In this document: positions 35,948 through 47,325 of the stretch, in pieces | How positions within the stretch are numbered: position 1 is the first letter of the stretch | How the letters are laid out: the number at the start of each line of letters is the position of its first letter | NCBI GenBank assembly: GCA_902760965.1 | Contig: CACWIN010000001.1 | Location: 83,686 to 147,685, forward strand | Length of the DNA stretch: 64,000 nucleotides | Origin: an uncultured Bacteroidales bacterium | GTDB lineage: Bacteria > Bacteroidota > Bacteroidia > Bacteroidales > Bacteroidaceae | Reading direction: 5' to 3' | Made by a program: the position numbers and the translations under genes | The notes under the pieces: generated by a model | Databases searched by the model: none | What the model was told of the DNA's origin: nothing | Seen by the model: the letters and a program-made list of their open reading frames with translations, nothing else

Positions 35948-37612
35948 TCAAACTTTCTGAGCATCCTTGTTTCTTATCTCCACCCTCTTGATTTTTCCGC
36001 TTATTGTTTTTGGCAGTTCGTCAACAAATTCCACAACGCGCGGATATTTATAAGGTGCCGAAACCTTCTTAACGTGGTTCTGGATATCCTTGATCAGAGC
36101 ATCCTTGTCAGGGTAGTCACGATACTCCTTGGCCAGTATGATAGTAGCCTTTACCACCTGTCCGCGAACCTCGTCAGGAACACCTGTCACGGCACATTCA
36201 ACAACGGCAGGATGGGTCATAAGGGCACTTTCAACCTCAAACGGTCCTATACGGTAACCTGAACTCTTTATCACGTCATCGGTACGGCCCACAAACCAGT
36301 AGTAGCCGTCGCCGTCGCGCCAAGCTACATCGCCGGTATGATAAATGCCGTTGTTATGTACGGTCTTGGTAAGCTCAGGATTATGGTAATACTCCTCAAA
36401 AAGGCCTAAAGGCAGACGCTTATCGGTATGGAGGATTATCTCACCGCTCTCACCGTCCTCGGCCGAACGTCCGTCGTTGGTGAGCAGATCCATATCATAT
36501 GCAGGATTGGGTACGCCCAGGGAACCGGGTTTGGGAGTCATCCATGGGAACGTACCGATGGTCATGGCAGTCTCGGTCTGGCCAAAACCCTCATGTATAT
36601 CCAGTCCTGTATGCTCTTTCCAGAACTCAAATACGCTGGGATTGAGCGGCTCGCCGGCAGTTGTGCAGTACTTGAGTGCGCTCAGGTCATACTGACTCAG
36701 GTCCTCACGTATCAGGTAACGGTAAATTGTGGGAGGAGCACAGAACGATGTAACCTTATACTTAGCCATCGCAGCCAGTATGTTGGCGGGGGTGAACTTT
36801 TCGTGGTCATACACAAAAACCGCCGCGCCTGACAGCCACTGTCCGTAAAGCTTGCCCCATACAGCCTTACCCCAGCCGGTATCGGCTACTGTAAGATGCA
36901 GGCTGTTCTCATTCACGTTATGCCAGTACTTGGCGGTAACTATATGGCCCAGAGGATACAGGAAATTGTGAGCCACCATCTTGGGGTTGCCGCTTGAGCC
37001 CGATGTAAAGTACAGCAGTGAAATGTCATGATTGTCATTCACATGCTCAGGGCGTATAAACTCAGGGGCGTTTTTCATTCCCTCATCCATGCTGTGCCAG
37101 CTGCCTTCACAGTATGAACCGGTAGCTACAAGCACCTTGACCGACGGAGCATCCTTAAGGCAATCATTCACATGCTGTATCATGATTGGCTCGTCGGCAC
37201 TTACAATCATCTTTATCTTTGCGGAGTTGGCTCTATAAATAAGGTCTTTTGGAGTAAGCAGGTGGGTGGCGGGTATTGCCACTGCTCCAAGCTTATGAAG
37301 CGCAATAATCGAGAACCAGAATTCGGCACGGCGCTTGAGCATCATCATTACGCAGTCGCCGCGACCTATGCCCAGGGACTGGTAGAATGCTGCCACCTGA
37401 TCCGACTTGCGCTTTATGTCGGCAAACGTGTAACGCACCTCGGCCCCCTCATCGTTGGTCCACAAAAGGGCCAGCTTGTCAGGATTGGTCCTGGCCCACT
37501 CGTCAACTACGTCATAGCCAAAGTTGAAGTTGTCAGGTACTATTATCTCAAAATTCTTCTGGAAATCCTCCAGAGAATCAAACTCAACTTTCTTAAGGTA
37601 TTTCTCTAACAT
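35948..37612 (-). CDS. Acyl-CoA synthetase, ACSM/acetyl-CoA-synthetase-like
   Basis: A 554-residue AMP-forming ligase that activates a carboxylic acid with ATP and CoA. Signatures: the AMP-binding loop LLYFTSGSSGNPKMVAH, the core GFGQTETAMTIG, YHTGDVAWRDGDGYYWFVGR, the hinge KSSGYRIGPFEVE and the catalytic Lys region LPKTISGKIKRVE. Overall pattern (MTPKPGSLGVPNPAYD) is that of medium-chain or aryl acyl-CoA synthetases. An XRE-cupin gene ends 9 nt upstream, as in the other ligase pair. The actual acid is unknown. Confidence 0.88.
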   Translation of the reverse strand: MLEKYLKKVEFDSLEDFQKNFEIIVPDNFNFGYDVVDEWARTNPDKLALLWTNDEGAEVRYTFADIKRKSDQVAAFYQSLGIGRGDCVMMMLKRRAEFWFSIIALHKLGAVAIPATHLLTPKDLIYRANSAKIKMIVSADEPIMIQHVNDCLKDAPSVKVLVATGSYCEGSWHSMDEGMKNAPEFIRPEHVNDNHDISLLYFTSGSSGNPKMVAHNFLYPLGHIVTAKYWHNVNENSLHLTVADTGWGKAVWGKLYGQWLSGAAVFVYDHEKFTPANILAAMAKYKVTSFCAPPTIYRYLIREDLSQYDLSALKYCTTAGEPLNPSVFEFWKEHTGLDIHEGFGQTETAMTIGTFPWMTPKPGSLGVPNPAYDMDLLTNDGRSAEDGESGEIILHTDKRLPLGLFEEYYHNPELTKTVHNNGIYHTGDVAWRDGDGYYWFVGRTDDVIKSSGYRIGPFEVESALMTHPAVVECAVTGVPDEVRGQVVKATIILAKEYRDYPDKDALIKDIQNHVKKVSAPYKYPRVVEFVDELPKTISGKIKRVEIRNKDAQKV

Positions 37613-37621
37613 TTGTAAGGC

Positions 37622-38179
37622 TTAGAAAATTATTGCAAGGAACCTTGCAGGTTCGCCGTTAAGTGCCCTCATGCCATGTGGCTGGGTAGAATCAAAATAT
37701 ATGCTGTCTCCAGGATTCAGAGTAAGTTCCTTGCCACCTATGCTCAGCAGCAACGTACCTTTTAATACAAGGTTGAACTCCTGTCCTTCGTGTGAGTTCA
37801 GATGCATCTCACTCTCCATCTTGGGGTCGACCGTAACTATAAAAGGTGATGCCTTGGCATGCTTGAATCCCATAGCCAGAGCCTGATACTTGTAAGCCTT
37901 TTGGCGTTCAATGACCGGCCCCTTGCCTTTGCGTACCAGCCAGTAACTGCTCATATTGGGTGCATCACCGGCAAACAGTTCAAGCGGCTCTACGCCAAGC
38001 ACTGCTGCGGCATTGCACAGAAAGTTCATTGGTATATCCGATTCGCCGGACTCATACTGTTTCAACTCATCGGGAGTGATACCGCATTTTTGGGCAACCT
38101 CCTCAACGGTCATATCCAGATCCTCGCGCAATCCGCGAAGACGCATGGCCATCTGTTTGATCTGTTCGTTGATTTCCAT
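37622..38179 (-). CDS. XRE-cupin transcriptional regulator (185 aa)
   Basis: N-terminal XRE helix-turn-helix (RLRGLREDLDMTVEEVAQKC, DELKQYESGESDIPMNFLCN) followed by a C-terminal cupin domain (HEGQEFNLVLKGTLLLSIGG, LNPGDSIYFDSTQPHGMRAL). Proteins of this layout bind a small ligand in the cupin barrel and control nearby catabolic genes. It sits between two acyl-CoA synthetase genes, with spacers of 1 and 9 nt, so it probably senses the acid or acyl-CoA handled by them. Confidence 0.88.
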   Translation of the reverse strand: MEINEQIKQMAMRLRGLREDLDMTVEEVAQKCGITPDELKQYESGESDIPMNFLCNAAAVLGVEPLELFAGDAPNMSSYWLVRKGKGPVIERQKAYKYQALAMGFKHAKASPFIVTVDPKMESEMHLNSHEGQEFNLVLKGTLLLSIGGKELTLNPGDSIYFDSTQPHGMRALNGEPARFLAIIF

Positions 38180-38180
38180 A

Positions 38181-39833
38181 TCAGATAACTTCTATACCTT
38201 TCTCCTCGCAAAGCTTCAGGCTCAGCTCGCGAAGCTTGAATTTCTGAATCTTGCCACTGCCTGTAAGCGGGTATTCCTTTACAAAGAACACGTATTTGGG
38301 TATCTTGTATCGGGCAATCTTGCCGCGGCACCAGTCACGCACCTCATCCTCGGTAAGGCTTGCGCCATCATCCAGGATAATGAATGCGCCAACCTCCTCG
38401 CCGTATTTCTTGGACGGTACGCCTGCCACCTGAACATCGCGTACGCCGGGCAGATGATACAGGAACTCCTCAATTTCGCGGGGATAGATATTCTCACCTC
38501 CACGGATAATCATATCCTTGATACGGCCTGTAATGCGGTAGTTGCCGTTCTCATCCATTATGCCAAGGTCGCCGGAATGCAGATAACCGTTCTCGTCAAT
38601 TACCTCGGCTGTGGCAGTAGGATTCTTGTAATAACCCTTCATTACATTAAAGCCCTTGCAGCACATCTCACCCTGAGTGCCAACCGGAACCTCCTTGTTG
38701 GTCTCGGGGTCAAGCACCTTAACGTCAACAAACTCATAGTCACGGCCCACGGTTGTGTAACGCACCTCATCGGGATCGTCAATACGGGTCTGGCTCATGC
38801 CGGGCGAAGACTCGGTAAGACCGTACACGCTTGTAACGTGCAGGAACATCTTTTCCTCTACCCTGCGCATAAGTTCAATAGGACACAGGGAGCCGGCCAT
38901 GATACCTGTACGCAGGCACGAAAGGTCAAACATATCAAACATGGGGTGATTGAGCTCCGCAATGAACATGGTAGGTACACCGTAAAGGGCGGTACAACGC
39001 TCCTTGTGGACCGATGCCAATGTAACCAGCGGGTCAAAACGCTCCACCATTACCTCGGTACAGCCGTGTGTAAGGCAGTTCATTGTAGCCAGCACCACGC
39101 CAAAGCAATGGAAAAGAGGTACGCATACGCACAGTTTGTCATCCTGGGTGAATTTCATGTGCTCACCTGTAAGGAAACCGTCGTTTGCTATGTTGTAGTG
39201 GGTAAGCATTACTCCCTTGGGGAATCCTGTTGTACCCGATGTATACTGCATGTTCACCACGTCATGGCAGGTAACGGACTTGCGCAGACGCTGGAACTCA
39301 TCGTCCTCGGTATTTTCGCCAAGCAAAAGTATCTCGGCGGTATTGTACATGCCACGGTATTTTTCCTGACCTATGTACACAACGTTCTTGAGCATGGGGA
39401 ACCTTTCACTGTTAAGGTGTCCGCGCTCACACTCCCTAAGTTCGGGCAGCATAGTATAGGCCATGTCAACGTAGTTGCTCTCCCATGTACCGTCGGTAAG
39501 GCACAGGGTATGCATGTCGGAGTCTTTGCAAAGATACTCCAGCTCGTTCTGCTTGTAGTTGGTGTTTACAGTTATGCATACCGCACCAATCTTGGCACAT
39601 GCATAAAGGAAAGTAAGCCAGTCGGGCACATTCTGAGCCCACAGGCCTACATGAGTACCCTTGGTCACGCCAATGGCAATAAGACCGCGGGCCATGTCAT
39701 CAACCCTGTCATTGAATTGTTTCCATGTAAAACGCAGGTCTCGGTCGGAATATACAATGTATTCCTTGTCGGGGGTTACCTTGGCCCAATGCTCCAGGTA
39801 ATCACCCAATGTCCAATCTGATAACTGAACCAT
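38181..39833 (-). CDS. AMP-binding acyl-CoA synthetase, long-chain-like
   Basis: A 550-residue AMP-forming ligase from a different subfamily than the one downstream. The nucleotide loop is [20 protein letters not shown], the core motif is [15 protein letters not shown], then [39 protein letters not shown] and the catalytic Lys in [15 protein letters not shown]. This resembles FadD/AcsA-like fatty-acid CoA ligases (FACL) found next to XRE-cupin regulators in Bacteroidetes. Preceded by a second XRE-cupin gene at 5 nt. Confidence 0.88.
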   Translation of the reverse strand: MVQLSDWTLGDYLEHWAKVTPDKEYIVYSDRDLRFTWKQFNDRVDDMARGLIAIGVTKGTHVGLWAQNVPDWLTFLYACAKIGAVCITVNTNYKQNELEYLCKDSDMHTLCLTDGTWESNYVDMAYTMLPELRECERGHLNSERFPMLKNVVYIGQEKYRGMYNTAEILLLGENTEDDEFQRLRKSVTCHDVVNMQYTSGTTGFPKGVMLTHYNIANDGFLTGEHMKFTQDDKLCVCVPLFHCFGVVLATMNCLTHGCTEVMVERFDPLVTLASVHKERCTALYGVPTMFIAELNHPMFDMFDLSCLRTGIMAGSLCPIELMRRVEEKMFLHVTSVYGLTESSPGMSQTRIDDPDEVRYTTVGRDYEFVDVKVLDPETNKEVPVGTQGEMCCKGFNVMKGYYKNPTATAEVIDENGYLHSGDLGIMDENGNYRITGRIKDMIIRGGENIYPREIEEFLYHLPGVRDVQVAGVPSKKYGEEVGAFIILDDGASLTEDEVRDWCRGKIARYKIPKYVFFVKEYPLTGSGKIQKFKLRELSLKLCEEKGIEVI

Positions 39834-39838
39834 AAGGC

Positions 39839-40414
39839 TTAAACCGGGGTATAAACCACTGCCAGAATACGGGCCTTCTGACCGTTATATCCGTGCACGT
39901 GATGCTTTACTATAGAATCGTAATATATGCTGTCGCCCTGCTCAAGAACGTAGGTGTTCTTGCCGTAGTTGATCTCAACCTGACCCTCAAGCACGTAAAT
40001 GAATTCTTCGCCCTCGTGTGAGGAGAGTCCGAACTCCGCATTTCCGGTAGGAAGGATATCAATTACAAACGGATCCAGATGACGGTTGTCCTTACCATCC
40101 GACAATGAATGGTAAATCATGTTCTCATGGCCCTGCGAACCGTAGTTTGAAAAACGCACGCTGTCATGCTCATCCTCACGGCGGCTTACAACAGCTCCTA
40201 CGCTCTGCTGGTCGTCAAGGAATGTACCCAGTCGGACGCCTAGTACTCTTGCTATCTTGATTAGCGGTGCCAGACCCGGTAGCGGGCAGTCATCTTCGAT
40301 AGCTTTTATTTGCTCTACAGAGAGTTGGGCACGCTCGGCAAGCTCCTCAATCTCCATCTTCTTGGATTCCCTGAGGGAACGGATCTTTTTTCCTACTGGT
40401 GTGGTTGACTTCAT
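39839..40414 (-). CDS. XRE-cupin transcriptional regulator (191 aa)
   Basis: Second regulator of the same design: XRE domain ([40 protein letters not shown]) and a C-terminal cupin ([40 protein letters not shown]). First gene of the four-gene unit. I choose the ATG at 40414 ([12 protein letters not shown]); an in-frame ATG at 40435 is also downstream of the promoter and cannot be excluded. The two regulators share the layout but differ well in sequence, so they may sense different ligands. Confidence 0.86.
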   Translation of the reverse strand: MKSTTPVGKKIRSLRESKKMEIEELAERAQLSVEQIKAIEDDCPLPGLAPLIKIARVLGVRLGTFLDDQQSVGAVVSRREDEHDSVRFSNYGSQGHENMIYHSLSDGKDNRHLDPFVIDILPTGNAEFGLSSHEGEEFIYVLEGQVEINYGKNTYVLEQGDSIYYDSIVKHHVHGYNGQKARILAVVYTPV

Positions 40415-40454
40415 GTTTTCAGTATAATTATACATGGATAAATAATTCAAGCGG

Positions 40455-40462
40455 CAAAAATA
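40455..40462 (-). promoter_or_regulatory. -7 promoter box for the regulator/acyl-CoA ligase unit
   Basis: TATTTTTG on the minus strand, matching TAnnTTTG, 20 nt upstream of the ATG at 40435 and 41 nt upstream of the ATG at 40414. Confidence 0.45.
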
Positions 40463-40538
40463 CAAAAAAGCATTCAACATGTGCATAACAGTTACTAAAA
40501 ATGATTATTTTAAATAATGTGGTATCAAGTTTTTTGAT

Positions 40539-40546
40539 TACCTTTG
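40539..40546 (+). promoter_or_regulatory. -7 promoter box for gyrB
   Basis: TACCTTTG on the plus strand, full match to TAnnTTTG. The leader to the preferred gyrB ATG (40604) is about 50 nt. Confidence 0.55.
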
Positions 40547-40549
40547 TAA

Positions 40550-42658
<2,109 letters not shown>

Positions 42659-42664
<6 letters not shown>

Positions 42665-42913
42665 GAGCTTAGCGATGTGAGCGCAGAGCTTTGACTTGAG
42701 GTTAGCGGCCTTGTTCTTGTGGATGAGCTTGGTCTTAGCCATCTTATCCAGCATCTTCTGAACCTTAGGATAGGTTGCAACAGCCTCCTCCTTGTTTGTC
42801 ATGGCACGAAGCTGACGAACTGCATTACGCATTGTCTTTGCATAATAACGGTTGTGAAGTCTTCTCTTTTCGCTCTTTCTGATAGCCTTAAGGGCTGATT
42901 TGTGGTTTGCCAT
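42659..42913 (-). CDS. rpsT: 30S ribosomal protein S20
   Basis: An 84-residue basic protein, [58 protein letters not shown], matching S20 along its whole length. S20 binds 16S rRNA. Its last two codons (GCG TGA) fall in the right arm of the inverted repeat shared with gyrB. A tRNA-Glu gene lies 34 nt upstream on the same strand. Confidence 0.97.
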
Positions 42914-42946
42914 TATAACAATCTTTTTTTATATTTTACTTATTTG

Positions 42947-43018
42947 TAGCGCGTATGAGAGTCGAACTCATCTTGCAAGAATGAAAATCTTGAGTACTAG
43001 CCGATATACGAACGCGCC
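42947..43018 (-). tRNA. tRNA-Glu (anticodon TTC)
   Basis: Minus-strand 72-nt cloverleaf: acceptor GGCGCGT pairs with ACGCGCT (G-T at the end), D arm with TATATCGGCTAGTA, anticodon arm CAAGA-TTTTCAT-TCTTG with anticodon TTC, T arm ATGAG-TTCGACT-CTCAT. Reads GAA and GAG. CCA is not encoded. Confidence 0.95.
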
Positions 43019-43063
43019 ATCCTTTCCGGAACAACTCAAAGGAGCTGCCCTATAAAGCGGATG

Positions 43064-43094
43064 CAAAAGTAGTTACATTTTTCCAAACGGCAAA
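43064..43094 (-). promoter_or_regulatory. Promoter of tRNA-Glu (-33 and -7 boxes)
   Basis: The minus strand has TTTG (43094-43091) and TACTTTTG (43071-43064), separated by 19 nt, the canonical Bacteroidetes -33/-7 spacing. It is the most complete promoter I found in the window. Confidence 0.65.
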
Positions 43095-43161
43095 CAATCT
43101 CCCAATTTTTTTTATTATGAGTAATAATGGCTACATTTGCCTACAACAAACAACAACAAAC

Positions 43162-43890
43162 ATGTGGGAGGCCGAAAGCGGTATTCTGATAGGTGCGGTA
43201 AGGCATAATGACCGGAGCAGTGTGGCGCGGATCTTTACGCGCACACACGGAATGGTGCCGTTCATCTGGTTCCTGTCCAAGAGCGGAAAGAATGCATCAC
43301 GCAACACCCTGCTGCAACCCCTTACCCACCTGGAATTCCAGGCCGAATATGTACCCACCCAGGACCTTCACCATATAAAAGAGGCCAAGAACTCATTACC
43401 CTACAGGGAAATACCTTTCAATCCACAAAAGAGCGCCATTGCCCTATTCCTGTCAGAGTTCCTTACCCACGCATTAAGGGGTGAGCAGAACAACCCCGGT
43501 CTGTACAGCTTTCTTACGGAATCACTCCGCTGGCTGGACAGCTCACCGCAAGGCAGTTTTGCCAACTTTCATGTCTCATTCATGCTTGGTACCGCAAGGC
43601 ACATAGGAATATCCCCTAATGCCGATGAATACACTCCAGGCTGCATATTGGATATGCGTGACGGCTGCTTTAGCCCAATATTGCCCAAGCATACCGAGTA
43701 TATGCCTGCAGAACTGTCATACAAGCTTTATCAACTCATGAACTGCAGTTATGACACAATAAAAGACGCGCCCCTGACCGGACAGGAACGCGTCATGCTG
43801 CTCAATGCGCTGAATACCTATTTCCGTCTGCACATACCCTCTTTCCCGGTTCTCAAGTCAATTGAGGTCCTAGATACCGTATTCGGTTAG
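43162..43890 (+). CDS. recO: DNA repair protein RecO
   Basis: RecF-pathway mediator that helps load RecA on SSB-coated DNA. The 242-residue protein has an N-terminal OB domain (ESGILIGAVRHNDRSSVARI, FTRTHGMVPFI) and a helical C-terminal part (SAIALFLSEFLTHALRGEQN). I start at the ATG at 43162 (MWEAESGILIG), which fits the family; the frame is open 15 codons upstream from an ATG at 43117. Its stop overlaps the ftsZ stop by 4 nt on the opposite strand, with no terminator between. Confidence 0.85.
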   Translation: MWEAESGILIGAVRHNDRSSVARIFTRTHGMVPFIWFLSKSGKNASRNTLLQPLTHLEFQAEYVPTQDLHHIKEAKNSLPYREIPFNPQKSAIALFLSEFLTHALRGEQNNPGLYSFLTESLRWLDSSPQGSFANFHVSFMLGTARHIGISPNADEYTPGCILDMRDGCFSPILPKHTEYMPAELSYKLYQLMNCSYDTIKDAPLTGQERVMLLNALNTYFRLHIPSFPVLKSIEVLDTVFG

Positions 43891-45098
43891 GCACGCAGCT
43901 CCTTAAGTTCGGCCAGACCCACCGAGTTGCGCGAATAAGAGGGCGATGCCTCCAATGCATCAATCAGTGCGTCATTGTCAAGATCCTCATCGGACAGGTC
44001 ATACAGATACAGCTGACGTTTATTGATACGGCCGCCGTACATATCCTCTATTACGCGGTCTGCCTCCTCCTCATCGTCCATCAAAGGAATGTTCTCCATT
44101 CCGAATCCGGTAGCAAGGACGGTAATCTTGACCTCATCAGTAAGAGTATCGTCAATGGCAAGTCCCCAGATAACCTCAATATTCTTATCCTCAAACTTAT
44201 CCATAAAGTGACGCACCTCATTCATCTCGTCAAGCATGAGCTGGTACTCGGCATGCGTACTCTGATATATGTTAAAGAGTATCTTTTTGGCCCTGTGAAT
44301 ATCATTGTTGTAAAGAAGCGGTGATTTCAGGGCCGAATCAAACGCCTGATTCACGCGGTTCTCACCCTTGGCAACGCCTGTACTCATTATTGCCACACCA
44401 CCCTTGCTCAGGATTTTCTTTACATCACGGAAATCAAGGTTTATTATGCCACGGCAGGTAATAAGTTCAGCTATGCTCTTGGTCGCTGTGGTCAGAGTCT
44501 CATCCACGTGCTTGAATCCTGTAGCCACGCTCTTGTCAGGATACATCTCAAGCAGTTTCTCATTGCTTATCACAAGCAGGGCGTCAACATTCTGTGCCAT
44601 CTCCCTGACACCCTTGAGAGCCTGTTTGATTTTGGGACGCTGCTCAAACTTGAACGGGATGGTCACAATACCAACCGTGAGCATTCCGCACTCCTTGGCG
44701 CATTTGGCAATTACAGGAGCCGCACCTGTTCCTGTTCCGCCGCCCATACCGGCTGTAATGAACACCATCTTGGTTTCGTCCTTGAATTGAGCTCTGATCT
44801 CCTCAATGCTCTCCTCGGCGGCTTTACGGGCCACTTCGGGATCATTGCCGGCGCCAAGACCGTTGGTAGTCTGTCGGCCCAGTTGGAGCTTTATTGGTAT
44901 ATCGGAATCAACCAATGCCTGCTGGTCTGTATTGGCAATGACAAAAACCACGTCACGGATGCCCTCGCGGTACATGTTCTTGATTGCGTTACCTCCGCCG
45001 CCACCAACACCAATAACCTTGATAATCTTACGCGATTCGGTTGGGAAATCAAACGGCAGGATCTGATTCTCTTCAAAATCTTTTATTTCCTGATTCAT
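43887..45098 (-). CDS. ftsZ: Cell division GTPase FtsZ
   Basis: Tubulin-like GTPase forming the Z ring. The 403-residue protein has [17 protein letters not shown] near the N-terminus, the signature GGGTGTG at 119-125 (with AGM before and AAPVI after), and the T7 loop [11 protein letters not shown]. The C-terminal tail after the GTPase domain is short, ending with [20 protein letters not shown], where PSYSR may be the conserved binding peptide for FtsA. Last gene of the dcw cluster. Convergent with recO. Confidence 0.97.
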   Translation of the reverse strand: MNQEIKDFEENQILPFDFPTESRKIIKVIGVGGGGGNAIKNMYREGIRDVVFVIANTDQQALVDSDIPIKLQLGRQTTNGLGAGNDPEVARKAAEESIEEIRAQFKDETKMVFITAGMGGGTGTGAAPVIAKCAKECGMLTVGIVTIPFKFEQRPKIKQALKGVREMAQNVDALLVISNEKLLEMYPDKSVATGFKHVDETLTTATKSIAELITCRGIINLDFRDVKKILSKGGVAIMSTGVAKGENRVNQAFDSALKSPLLYNNDIHRAKKILFNIYQSTHAEYQLMLDEMNEVRHFMDKFEDKNIEVIWGLAIDDTLTDEVKITVLATGFGMENIPLMDDEEEADRVIEDMYGGRINKRQLYLYDLSDEDLDNDALIDALEASPSYSRNSVGLAELKELRA

Positions 45099-45116
45099 AG
45101 CTGCAATCGGTTAAAG

Positions 45117-46580
45117 TCAATTACCATTGTTTACGTTCTGCTGGGCCTCATCCTTGTCATCAAAAAAGTTTTCGCCCATATTCATAAAGCTGTCATACCA
45201 ACGCTTGAATACGCTGGGTTTCTTTTTGGCGCTCCTGGCCTTTTCTTCGTCCTTTTTGTTCTCCTCATTCTGTACAGCTGTCTCCTCGGCCTGACGGCGT
45301 TCCTCCTGCTCCTTACGGTCGCGCTCCTCCTGTGCGCTTTCGCCCTCATCGGTGAACAGGCTCTGCTGAACCACCTTATCCTGATCCTCGGGTGCCATCT
45401 TGTCTATCTCATCCATAGGCTTGAGTACGCAGCAGTTTTCATCACCCTTGGCCATTACAGACAGCAGAGCCAGCTGAGAACCGTCACCACGTTTCCAACG
45501 GATCTCGTTCCAGACAACTCCGCAGGCAGGTTCGGTTGCAATACGCGGCTGACGCATGGAAGGCATCATATCCTTAAGCACATGGTCAAGCTGGCGCAGC
45601 TGGGAACCTCCACCGGTAAGAACCATTCCGGCATAAAGCACTTCACTGTAGCCCGATGCCTTGATCTGGTTTATTACATTCCGGATTATCTCCTCGTTGC
45701 GGGCCTCAATAATCTCACCTATCTCATTCAGGGATAACTTACGGTCATTTATTACGATAGTCTCTCTGTTATCCTGGCTTCCTATCAGATTGCACAGGCC
45801 ATAAGTACATTTAAGCTGCTCGGCCTGCTCCATCTCAATCTTTAGGATGGCCGAAAGGTCACGGGTTATCAGCGCGCTACCCAACGGAATCACACGCAAA
45901 AAACGCAACAGTCCGTTCTTATAGACCGATACGGTGGTAGTGTCGGCTCCGTAATCCACCAGCACGCAGCCCTGCTGGCGGTCATCATCGGTCAATACGG
46001 CATCGGCCTGGACCATGGGAGCCACATATCCGTCAATTATCTCTACCTGAGCCGCCATAAAGCACTGGGCAATATAATCGGCCACCTGTTTCTTGAGCAG
46101 GATGTTCAGATAATTACCCTCCAGCTTGCGGCATGCAACACCCATAGGATCGGTCTCCGTGCCACGCTTATTGTCAACCACATACTCCTGGGACTCCTGG
46201 AACAGGTTCACATAACCGTCATATTCAATCTCGCTGCACTGCTGGAACATGTCATCAAGCACCTCCTGGTTAACTACAGTCTCCTCATCGAACCTATGTT
46301 CCACCCGGCCGATAACTGATTTTAGTCCCTTTGCGTTGTAGCCCACATAGACCTTTTCTATCTTGGTGGAAAGAATGGTGTTGAGCCTTTCCACCACCTC
46401 AGCAATAGCATTGGCGGTTTTGTCCAGATTATAAACGGCACCATGCCTTATACAAGAGGATGACGGCACCGAAGCGTATGCCATAACCCTTAGCGAGCCG
46501 TCATACTGTATCTGTCCGGCCACGCCCGAGATCTTGGATGAACCAAGCTCAATAGCAACAATAGTTTTGTCGTTTTCCAT
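45117..46580 (-). CDS. ftsA: Cell division protein FtsA
   Basis: Actin-fold membrane tether of the Z ring. The 487-residue protein starts MENDKTIVAIELGSSKISGV (phosphate 1 loop), has the SHS2-like 1C domain around IGRVEHRFDEETVVNQEVLD, CVLVDYGADTTTVSVYKNG (phosphate 2) and VLTGGGSQLRQLDHVL. The C-terminus is a Lys/Glu-rich linker followed by VFKRWYDSFMNMGENFFDDK, a probable amphipathic membrane-targeting helix. This acidic extension is typical for Bacteroidetes FtsA. Spacer to ftsZ 18 nt. Confidence 0.95.
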   Translation of the reverse strand: MENDKTIVAIELGSSKISGVAGQIQYDGSLRVMAYASVPSSSCIRHGAVYNLDKTANAIAEVVERLNTILSTKIEKVYVGYNAKGLKSVIGRVEHRFDEETVVNQEVLDDMFQQCSEIEYDGYVNLFQESQEYVVDNKRGTETDPMGVACRKLEGNYLNILLKKQVADYIAQCFMAAQVEIIDGYVAPMVQADAVLTDDDRQQGCVLVDYGADTTTVSVYKNGLLRFLRVIPLGSALITRDLSAILKIEMEQAEQLKCTYGLCNLIGSQDNRETIVINDRKLSLNEIGEIIEARNEEIIRNVINQIKASGYSEVLYAGMVLTGGGSQLRQLDHVLKDMMPSMRQPRIATEPACGVVWNEIRWKRGDGSQLALLSVMAKGDENCCVLKPMDEIDKMAPEDQDKVVQQSLFTDEGESAQEERDRKEQEERRQAEETAVQNEENKKDEEKARSAKKKPSVFKRWYDSFMNMGENFFDDKDEAQQNVNNGN

Positions 46581-46585
46581 CTATC

Positions 46586-47323
46586 TTATTTACGTTTTTT
46601 GCATACTACCTGATTGTCATACGCCACGCTTATGGAACGGTATTTGTTCCAACCCACGTTGTCCAGACCATTCTCATAAAAATTCATCAAACGGTCCAGT
46701 TTTCCCTCAATGTTATCGGGCGTTCCCAGTATGAGCAGATGGTCGCCCACGCGAGGCACAAGTTCTATCTGTCCCTCTCTGGTAACGTTTATCTGCTCCA
46801 CCTGAGCTTTCCAGAACTCCGAGCGGTCAATCGCGGCCACCACTTTCAACAGCTGGTCCGATGCAAACTTGCGGTCTATGTACCCGGTTGCCAACGGCAG
46901 CTGTACCGCCAGTGAATGCTGCGAAAGGATTTCACCCTTGCTGTCTACATAAAAATCCTGCCCGCGGTTGTTCATTACCCTGACCAAAGGCACCTTGCTG
47001 GAGATGTTTATCCTGAGCATGTCACCGCCAGTCTTATAGCACTCCACATTGCCAACCAGGGGATGAAGCCGCAAAGTCTGCTCTATCCTTTCCAGGTCTA
47101 TTCCGTCAAGCGGCAAGCCAACCGGATCAACGGACTGCTCCTGAAGCAGGGACAGAATCATGTTCTCGTCAATAAGCTCAATGTCAAGACTGTCCGTAAT
47201 ATGCAGGTCAACCCCTTTGCACATACGTACATCCTCGTGCCTGTCTGTCATAGCCACGGCTGAGAACACCAGGTATCCCGCCAGCAACAACACGCATAAT
47301 ATGGACAGTATCTTTTTAACCAC
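46586..47323 (-). CDS. ftsQ: Cell division protein FtsQ
   Basis: A bitopic division protein of 245 residues with an N-terminal membrane segment (VKKILSILCVLLLAGYLVFS) and a periplasmic POTRA-like part (DLHITDSLDIELIDENMILS, GNVECYKTGGDMLRINISSK, VPLVRVMNNRGQDFYVDSKG). It starts with GTG at 47323, two nucleotides after the murC stop, because no ATG is available near the amino terminus. Order and position between murC and ftsA are as in other dcw clusters. Confidence 0.88.
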   Translation of the reverse strand: MVKKILSILCVLLLAGYLVFSAVAMTDRHEDVRMCKGVDLHITDSLDIELIDENMILSLLQEQSVDPVGLPLDGIDLERIEQTLRLHPLVGNVECYKTGGDMLRINISSKVPLVRVMNNRGQDFYVDSKGEILSQHSLAVQLPLATGYIDRKFASDQLLKVVAAIDRSEFWKAQVEQINVTREGQIELVPRVGDHLLILGTPDNIEGKLDRLMNFYENGLDNVGWNKYRSISVAYDNQVVCKKRK

Positions 47324-47325
47324 CT

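Noticed and set aside
37956-39821. A 621-codon open frame on the plus strand opposite the acyl-CoA synthetase at 38181-39833
   Set aside because: The minus-strand frame has full AMP-binding motifs; the plus-strand translation has no domain pattern, no start context and covers two genes. It is a by-product of the codon bias of the sense gene.
44508-45737. A 409-codon open frame on the plus strand across the ftsA-ftsZ junction
   Set aside because: Antisense to two clearly functional division genes; hydrophobic low-complexity translation, no promoter.
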